Below, in pieces: positions 58,251 to 64,000 of a DNA stretch of 64,000 nucleotides (positions are counted from its first letter, which is position 1; the number at the start of each line of letters is the position of its first letter). The stretch comes from Maridesulfovibrio zosterae DSM 11974. GTDB taxonomy: Bacteria; Desulfobacterota; Desulfovibrionia; Desulfovibrionales; Desulfovibrionaceae. The notes below the pieces were generated by a model. It was not told the DNA's origin. It did not search any database and saw only the letters and a list, made by a program, of their open reading frames with translations. Both the position numbers and the translations under genes were made by a program. Location: contig NZ_AUDC01000010.1 in NCBI RefSeq assembly GCF_000425265.1, positions 62,001 through 126,000 on the forward strand. Reading direction: 5' to 3'.

Positions 58251-59543
58251 TTAAAAACTGTAACGTAGCGAAGTATAAATGTTTGAGTTGTTAGTAAACT
58301 GACCGAAAAAAGTCTGCTCTGTTGCACCAATAAAAAAGTTTGCACCGATCCCAACAGTTGCCTGGTCTGACACTTTGTAATGGACACTCGGTCGCAGATA
58401 TGCATCCTCATCACTTGGTGAATAATATGAATCCAACACCAGAGTCAGGTTCTGGTTCATCATCTGCTGGGTAAACTGCACGGTTATGACATGCCTAAAT
58501 TCATCCTTGGGGTATTTGGGGTTCTGCACATCTCGATAATTACCGTAGTCCAGCATCTGCTCCACATAGTACTGCACTTCGCAATTGCTATCGGTCCAAA
58601 GTTCATGAGCATATCCCACCAGATAACGTATCTGAGAGTTATCCACCTCTGCATTGGTCCCGCCCCGGCTCTTGGTGGAGTCATACCATGCAACCTCAAT
58701 ATTACCGATCCCCGAACCGACCTGTCCCCTAATACTGGCCCCGTAGACATTAAGGGGAGGGAAAGTAGCCTCATCACTTGAATTCATTCCGGCAGGTTGT
58801 TTCCAGTACCCCCAGTACCCATATAGGGCCAGTTCGTAATTATTAATATTACGGTAAATACGAGCTGAGACCTCATCATCCTTAAACCATTCATCAGGAA
58901 TATCTGTTTTAAGAATATTATCCCGTCCTACAAGACTGTTTTCAAGTCCGCTCCAGTAAGAAATATATTCACCATCGATATAACGATCAGGTTCAAACTG
59001 GGGACTGTAAACCAAATCAAGGTTCGCAACTTCGGTAAAAAAACTAACCTTAGCAGCGTTGCAAGGAGCCTTCAGATATTCTGCGTCCCGGCCCATAAAG
59101 AATGAACGCCAGTCTTTGGGGAAAAGGTCATTCAGAAACACCAACCCTCCTGTCCCCCATGTAAGGACCTGCCTCCCGATTTTCATATCCATGAAATCGG
59201 ACGGTCTGGAAAACATCCACAGTTCACGAGTTTCATAAGCGATTCTGTTGCTTATAGCATCCGTGCGAACATCCCCTTTATATTTGAAGTCTGCCCAGTC
59301 AGTATATGTAAACAACTCTCCCTGCATCCTCACTTCAGCCATTGAAAACTGTTTTTCCTCAGGATCATTCTGAGTTCGTGATCCAACTCTTGCCTCAATA
59401 AATCCGTTGAATTCAACAGGAGCGAATTGATCAAAAAGTGGAGGAAGCTCAAAAAAACTTTTTTCCTGTGCTGCTGCCGGAGAGGCGAGGGCTGCAAGCA
59501 GCCCAAGCCACACGGCTATGATTTTGATCTTCTTAAACCTCAT
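58251..59543 (-). CDS. DUF1302-like outer-membrane beta-barrel protein
   Basis: A signal peptide (KIIAVWLGLLAALASPAAAQ) is followed by a 400-residue protein rich in alternating strands that ends in YTSLRYSF, with the C-terminal aromatic of outer-membrane barrels. Segments such as GFIEARVGSRTQ, KIGRQVLTWGTGGLVFLNDLFP and LYGYWGYWKQPAG fit the DUF1302-like group. Its start overlaps the end of the LolA-like gene by four bases. With an RND pump upstream, a role in moving lipid or hydrophobic material to the outer membrane is plausible. Confidence 0.82.
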   Translation of the reverse strand: MRFKKIKIIAVWLGLLAALASPAAAQEKSFFELPPLFDQFAPVEFNGFIEARVGSRTQNDPEEKQFSMAEVRMQGELFTYTDWADFKYKGDVRTDAISNRIAYETRELWMFSRPSDFMDMKIGRQVLTWGTGGLVFLNDLFPKDWRSFFMGRDAEYLKAPCNAAKVSFFTEVANLDLVYSPQFEPDRYIDGEYISYWSGLENSLVGRDNILKTDIPDEWFKDDEVSARIYRNINNYELALYGYWGYWKQPAGMNSSDEATFPPLNVYGASIRGQVGSGIGNIEVAWYDSTKSRGGTNAEVDNSQIRYLVGYAHELWTDSNCEVQYYVEQMLDYGNYRDVQNPKYPKDEFRHVITVQFTQQMMNQNLTLVLDSYYSPSDEDAYLRPSVHYKVSDQATVGIGANFFIGATEQTFFGQFTNNSNIYTSLRYSF

Positions 59544-60370
59544 CGTATCAATTCTCTCGGAGGTCTGCGCAAATATCTTTCACCAAAAACACTTTTATCG
59601 ACCGGAAGGTTGTAAGTAATGTTGGAAAAAGTCATAACAGTTTCACTCCCAGTTTCATTATTTCTAACCTTAGAGCATGTTACAGTGGGATATAAAATCA
59701 CCTCCCCGTCTTTATCAGCGATAATTCTTTCAACCTTGATCACGTTCATCGTGCGATAGGGAGTATTTGAACTTTTAAAATATTCAGTTTTCATGGGAAT
59801 AAATGAATTCTGATCCACATAAGCAATATAATAAGAAAATTCCACATCTCCAGGATTCTTAGGAGTATTCTTCAATATATAACAACCGTCTTTAGTCCCG
59901 ATCAATTCATGTGCGTCTTCATACAGGCTACGCCCTGAAATATCCTCGTAAAGAAAATCAGATCCAGCAAAACTAGTTCTCTTGTCTCCGGCAGCAATTC
60001 TTTTCACCATATCAAGGCTAGGCATGTATAACCAGCGAGAGTCATCTTTGCCCGGCTGGATAACTTTATGAACCAGAAAGACCATTCTACGAACATCCGC
60101 AGGAGCCTTAAAGTAAGACATGTACATCTGCTTCCCGTCATCTTTATCAGTATTCTTGCGCAGGATATTCAAGTCTCTAACTCTAGTGCGCCCCTGACTG
60201 TCTGTTATCTGCAAGTGAATCTTCCCCTTGCATGTTTCGCCCTGATACAAAGCCATATGGTTTGCACGTTTAACTATATCCCCCACATCCGGAGATTCAG
60301 CCTTAGCTGGGCAAACACCTATTAACATTGCAAACATAAATGCCGCAGCCAGTAATCTTATGTATTTCAT
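59540..60370 (-). CDS. LolA-like outer-membrane lipoprotein-sorting family protein
   Basis: A 276-residue periplasmic protein with a signal peptide (LLAAAFMFAMLIGVCPAKA). The mature part shows DIVKRANHMALYQGETCKGKIHLQI, KQMYMSYFKAPADVRRMVFLV, and RWLYMPSLDMVKRIAAGDKRTSFAGSDFLYEDI, all typical of the LolA-like half-barrel group linked to RND exporters. It is likely to carry a hydrophobic ligand between the pump and the outer membrane. It lies about 95 bases after the RND gene and overlaps the barrel gene. Confidence 0.85.
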   Translation of the reverse strand: MKYIRLLAAAFMFAMLIGVCPAKAESPDVGDIVKRANHMALYQGETCKGKIHLQITDSQGRTRVRDLNILRKNTDKDDGKQMYMSYFKAPADVRRMVFLVHKVIQPGKDDSRWLYMPSLDMVKRIAAGDKRTSFAGSDFLYEDISGRSLYEDAHELIGTKDGCYILKNTPKNPGDVEFSYYIAYVDQNSFIPMKTEYFKSSNTPYRTMNVIKVERIIADKDGEVILYPTVTCSKVRNNETGSETVMTFSNITYNLPVDKSVFGERYLRRPPRELIR

Positions 60371-60465
60371 TTTAAACCTCTTTTATTTGATATTTTGATG
60401 CACTTTCAGGAGGACTCCAAAGCAGCGAGCCTCTTTGGAGTCCTCCTGAACAATATTTCTTTTAA

Positions 60466-63153
60466 TTAACGGTGAACTTCTGCAGGGATAGTTGTTGCCT
60501 GTACTTTTTCCTCAGAAATAGAGACCTTATCTCCAACAAAGAACCATTTCGGAGCCAAAGTAATAATTGCCGGCATAGCTACCAGAGTCAGAACGCCGGA
60601 AAGCATCATGATGGATGACAGCAAGATGCTTGTCGTACGGTAAGGAATCAGGGAAGAGATAAGCATAGGCAAAAAACCGATTGCAATAACAAGCACGTTG
60701 CGACTGATGGCCCTTGCCGGAGCCCCGTATAGTTTAGGTAGGGTCTCACTCCAAGAGCCTGTTTCGGAATAAAGAGTCCTACAGCGCTCTACAAAATGGA
60801 TAGCAAAGTCAACGGACATCCCTAAAGTTAAAACTCCGAGCACGGCAACAGGCATATCGTAATCCTTGCCGATAAGTCCGATAAATCCATAAATAATTGC
60901 AATAGTCATCGTTAGCGGGATCATGCATAGTGCGCCCCATTTTAATGATTTGAACAAGAAAACAGTCATGAGCAATATAATGACGAAACTACCGAGAAAA
61001 GAACGTAGCATGCCTTCCACCATCTGACTCTGCCATGCGACGTTGATATAAGTCAGGCCTGCCCAGTTGTGGGAAACGGCACAAGGAGGAGGGTTATGCT
61101 CAAAGTAATTGTTTACAAAAGTTTCCACTGCTTCCATCACCTTGTTATCTCCACTGGAAAGTTGGAAGACAACACAAGCTCCGGTATAATCAGGAGTTAT
61201 ATAATGCCAGAGGTCATGAGGGCGATGACTCTGCTGATACTGCATGTAACACTCACCAACTCCCTGAAGCTTTTCAGGCACAAGATAACTGGCATCCTTG
61301 CCGTCAGTCAGTTCCTGATTAATTTTGCTGACCAAATCAGTAGGAGCAATGCTTTTACCAACCAATCCGGCTGCTTCAATTTCCCTTTGTAACTTAGCAA
61401 GGTATTCAAGCATCTCAGGTCTTTTAAAAGGTTTTTGACGCTCTTTTTCTAGGTTGAAAAAGCTGGCAAACTCGTCATACAGATAGTAATTTTCATCACT
61501 AGCCTTTTCAGCTTTTTGCCCTGCTAAATCTGCTGCACGGTCAAGAAATGACTTTTCTGTATAAGTTGAATCCGGCATGAGTTCCAGTTCACTCACAAAC
61601 AATGCTGCCAATTTGGGAGCATTTGGAGACTTCACGGCAAGAGTATCGGCAAAAAGCATAAACTTCTCAGACAGCCTGTGCTTTTCAGATTCGGAATAAC
61701 TAACTTCCTTTTCTTCACTTTCAAGAATAAGATACGCAGGATAAATTCCACCAAAATGTTTGGTCAGTGCAGTGTCAGCCATACGAATGGGATGACTTGG
61801 AGCAAACCATTTGACAGGGTTATCGTTAATCTGAATCTTGCTGATTCCCCATACGGATAGCACCAGCAAAATCATAACCAAGCCCAGCAGAGGCTTAGCG
61901 TAGCGATATGAAAACGCACCTGTTTTCTTCAAAAAAAGATCAAGAAAGGTTCCTTTTTCATGCCCACGCATGGCTCCACCGAAGTTATCAAAAACCCGAG
62001 CAGGCAGGACCATTATGTATGCAGGAACAAACATAATGGTTAAAAGCCAGGCGACCATGATGCCCAATCCCACAAACACACCGAAAACTTGAACCGGAGG
62101 AATTGGGGTAAGAGCGAGCGAGAGAAAACCCGCAGCGGAGGTCAGCGAAGTGTAAAGCATAGGCATGAACAAGATATTCAATGTCTCAAGAATAGTTTGT
62201 TTTCGACCTTTCTCCGGCGAATACAAATCAAAAAATTCCGATAGAATATGTATTGAATCCACCACCGCAATGGACATTAGAAAAACCGGAATCATAGAGC
62301 TCATGATATGAACTTTATAGCCCAGACCAATCATTGATCCCATAGTTATAACTACCGACAGAGTCGCAATTATCATAGGCAGGAAAGTCAGCGATAGCTT
62401 ACGGAAAAAGAAATAAAGCAATAAGAAGATGGTTCCCATGGCGAGCGGAGATGCAAGAGTCATTTCCGTAAACATTTCAATACCGATGGCGTCCTGAGCT
62501 ACAGGTAGTCCGGTAATATAAAATTCATCCCCTCCTCCTAATCCTTTGATCTTTCCCTGAAGGGCCGTATAAACCTTGTAGCTCTGATTCTTATCCGTCA
62601 ACGGCAGATATATGCAGATCGCCTTGCCATCTTCTGATGCCATATGACCGGCAAGCATAGGGTTTGAAAAAACCTTTTCACGCACAATATCGGCCTGAGC
62701 CTGAGTTCGAGGAGGACGGGGCATTAGCCAATCAAAAGAAATTGTCCCCGCCTCCTCTTGGCTGATATGTTCAACCATAGATGGTGCAACCATATCAACT
62801 TCGATAACACCGTCTTTTTTCGACGGGTCTTCCGGATTATCCCAGCTCAAAGTCTTCGCAAATTCAGTCAGTTCGTAGACTCGTCCCAATGTCTCAGGAG
62901 TGAAAACACCGTTGGGAGATTCTTCGTTCATAATCCCGAGCACTACAATTTCAGACAAAGCAAACTTAGCTTTGGCCTCATTGTGAAAAAGACGGGAAGG
63001 CTCATTAGCAGGAAGCATATGTTCCGGATCGGTATCAATAATCACTTTAGGAAAAAATGCTCCTGTAAAGACCGTCAGCATCAGAAGCATGATGATCGTT
63101 ATCCAGCTTCGCTTTATAGCAAAAGCAATTATAGACTGCTTTATCTTGTTCAT
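60466..63153 (-). CDS. RND-superfamily (HAE3/MMPL-type) exporter
   Basis: An 895-residue protein with two repeats, each of one N-terminal helix, a large periplasmic loop and five further helices. Conserved helix-4 segments are MSIAVVDSIHILSEF in the first half and LGMSVDFAIHFVERC in the second, with the proton-relay aspartates of the hydrophobe exporter group. It lacks the size and fusion-protein partner of tripartite drug pumps. The LolA-like and outer-membrane genes downstream point to lipid-like cargo. GAGG stands 8 bases before the ATG. Confidence 0.9.
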   Translation of the reverse strand: MNKIKQSIIAFAIKRSWITIIMLLMLTVFTGAFFPKVIIDTDPEHMLPANEPSRLFHNEAKAKFALSEIVVLGIMNEESPNGVFTPETLGRVYELTEFAKTLSWDNPEDPSKKDGVIEVDMVAPSMVEHISQEEAGTISFDWLMPRPPRTQAQADIVREKVFSNPMLAGHMASEDGKAICIYLPLTDKNQSYKVYTALQGKIKGLGGGDEFYITGLPVAQDAIGIEMFTEMTLASPLAMGTIFLLLYFFFRKLSLTFLPMIIATLSVVITMGSMIGLGYKVHIMSSMIPVFLMSIAVVDSIHILSEFFDLYSPEKGRKQTILETLNILFMPMLYTSLTSAAGFLSLALTPIPPVQVFGVFVGLGIMVAWLLTIMFVPAYIMVLPARVFDNFGGAMRGHEKGTFLDLFLKKTGAFSYRYAKPLLGLVMILLVLSVWGISKIQINDNPVKWFAPSHPIRMADTALTKHFGGIYPAYLILESEEKEVSYSESEKHRLSEKFMLFADTLAVKSPNAPKLAALFVSELELMPDSTYTEKSFLDRAADLAGQKAEKASDENYYLYDEFASFFNLEKERQKPFKRPEMLEYLAKLQREIEAAGLVGKSIAPTDLVSKINQELTDGKDASYLVPEKLQGVGECYMQYQQSHRPHDLWHYITPDYTGACVVFQLSSGDNKVMEAVETFVNNYFEHNPPPCAVSHNWAGLTYINVAWQSQMVEGMLRSFLGSFVIILLMTVFLFKSLKWGALCMIPLTMTIAIIYGFIGLIGKDYDMPVAVLGVLTLGMSVDFAIHFVERCRTLYSETGSWSETLPKLYGAPARAISRNVLVIAIGFLPMLISSLIPYRTTSILLSSIMMLSGVLTLVAMPAIITLAPKWFFVGDKVSISEEKVQATTIPAEVHR

Positions 63154-63178
63154 TTAGCTTACCTCAGTTTTCGTATTT

Positions 63179-63206
63179 TAGTTAAGCAGCTTAACCATTG
63201 TCTCAA
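63179..63206 (-). promoter_or_regulatory. Promoter and MarR-type operator of the RND operon
   Basis: On the minus strand TTGAGA (63206-63201) and TAACTA (63184-63179) are 16 bases apart. The perfect inverted repeat GTTAAG-CAG-CTTAAC (63181-63195) lies between and over them, so a bound repressor would block RNA polymerase. The predicted start is about 20 bases before the RND ATG. Confidence 0.62.
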
Positions 63207-63404
63207 AAAAAATCATCCAGCCGGTAGATTTAAACACCTTTGGGTAAACATATCCCCCTCTAACACGACAAAACTACCCCTAAACATAATTTTTTTACCC
63301 CAAAACAGAATCTATTCCATTTACGTTTAAACTTTGTGCACAAGAACCTAGCGGAATTATAAATTTCTACATTGCAAGGACAGACTTTTGCCTGAAAAAT
63401 GCAT

Positions 63405-63440
63405 AAAAAGCGTATTACGAATACACGCAATACGCTTTTC
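63405..63440 (-). terminator. Rho-independent terminator of the AraC-family gene
   Basis: AAAAGCGTATT / AATACGCTTTT stem followed on the minus strand by TATGC after the T-run, about 35 bases past the stop. Confidence 0.8.
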
Positions 63441-63475
63441 AAAGCAAAATTTTATTCAAAAATTATTTTACAAAT

Positions 63476-64000
63476 TCAAATTTTAAAATCTTCACAATTA
63501 GAACAGATTACTTTTCTTTCTCGCACTGAATTTAAAAACTGCTTAGGAAGAATGCCATATCTTTTTTTATATGCAGTACTGAAGTGACTTAGATTGGTAT
63601 AACCGAGAGCCCATCCGACTTCGCTGACATTCATATCGCCGTTTTCAAAAAACATTCTTGCTTTTCGAAGTCTGTATTCCTTTAAAAAACCAAATACAGA
63701 CATTCCAAATAGTTCCTGAAAACCTGACTGAATTTTGCTGATACTCATCATGTGAGTTTTAGACAGTTCAGCCATACTCGGTGGTGCGTCAAACTTCTCC
63801 TTAAGATGTGCCTGAACATCCTTGAGCTGCTCAACTTCCTTTGGGGTCAAAACAGTATTATGCACACCGGACTTAGATTCCAGTTTCATAACCTGAAAAC
63901 CTATAAGTTCAAGAGCTTTTCCTTCCAGATACATTCTGGTGCAATGCCCGCCTGAGAGTCCATAAAACAATTCATTAGCCGCAATTTGAACGACAGGATC
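63476..64000 (-). CDS. AraC-family regulator, C-terminal part (gene runs off the right edge)
   Basis: The frame is open from the window edge (DPVVQIAANELFYGLSGGHCTRMYLEGKALEL, the linker typical of PchR-like AraC regulators) to the stop at 63476. The C-terminal 100 residues are the double helix-turn-helix domain: PSMAELSKTHMMSISKIQSGFQ, then NVSEVGWALGYTNLSHFSTAYKKRYGILP. The N-terminal ligand domain is outside the window. It lies upstream of the RND operon on the same strand but is separated by a terminator. An activator role for nearby genes is possible only. Confidence 0.92.
   Translation of the reverse strand, partial: DPVVQIAANELFYGLSGGHCTRMYLEGKALELIGFQVMKLESKSGVHNTVLTPKEVEQLKDVQAHLKEKFDAPPSMAELSKTHMMSISKIQSGFQELFGMSVFGFLKEYRLRKARMFFENGDMNVSEVGWALGYTNLSHFSTAYKKRYGILPKQFLNSVRERKVICSNCEDFKI

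Larger units (their letters stand above)
63154..63475. other. Intergenic region between the AraC-family and RND genes
   Basis: It contains the RND operon promoter with its palindrome and the terminator of the AraC-family gene. The remaining sequence is AT-rich without a supported gene. Confidence 0.6.

Overview
The window reads as a chromosomal segment of a Gram-negative, anaerobe-type bacterium. I infer a marine Desulfovibrio-like sulfate reducer. The reasons are the mix of CheD, Hpt, HD-GYP and STAS signalling genes, an AT-leaning composition, outer-membrane proteins, and two large surface-glycan loci beside ordinary housekeeping genes. The species cannot be fixed from the sequence alone.

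Layout. 1-23990 is core chromosome: alanine dehydrogenase (cut by the window edge), a response regulator with a degenerate phosphatase-like domain, a rhodanese lipoprotein with a MauE/DoxX membrane partner, a DEAD-box helicase, a YgjP-type metallopeptidase, an MFS carrier, a STAS/DsbA-like pair, cheD, a secreted acetolactate decarboxylase, an Hpt protein, uvrA, an HD-GYP protein, an iron alcohol dehydrogenase, folD, eno, coaX, a MerR-like regulator, htpG and a dihydrouridine synthase. Most are single genes closed by clear hairpin terminators.

24141-32523 is a tightly packed eight-gene plus-strand operon for an unusual sugar, probably GDP-linked. It holds two epimerase/reductase genes, a HddC-like nucleotidyltransferase, a HddA-like GHMP kinase, an orphan TPP-dependent E1 alpha/beta pair, a DegT-fold enzyme whose PLP lysine is histidine (the mark of ColD/RfbH sugar 3-dehydratases), and a B12-binding radical SAM enzyme. 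Together they suggest a 3-deoxy, possibly two-carbon-branched and C-methylated sugar; I consider this the most novel system in the window.

32730-36694 (minus) carries a PglB/STT3-type oligosaccharyltransferase with a GT2/DUF2304 pair and an alpha/beta-hydrolase lipoprotein. An autotransporter-type barrel, two GT4 genes and a 51-residue lipoprotein follow. 40950-55194 is an ABC-transporter-type polysaccharide locus: wecB, Wzm/Wzt, a sulfotransferase with an identical 105-bp tandem repeat, a thioredoxin, several glycosyltransferases, two epimerases and an O-acyltransferase.

55195-56347 is a gene-poor junction with an IS4-type transposase remnant and the 3' half of a tRNA-Thr, which looks like an integration (att) scar. 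Beyond it lies a minus-strand unit of RND exporter, LolA-like protein, DUF1302-like outer-membrane protein and MarR regulator. The same inverted repeat sits in its promoter and in the promoter of the neighbouring methyltransferase/flavodoxin pair, which points to a small MarR regulon. An AraC-family gene runs off the right edge.
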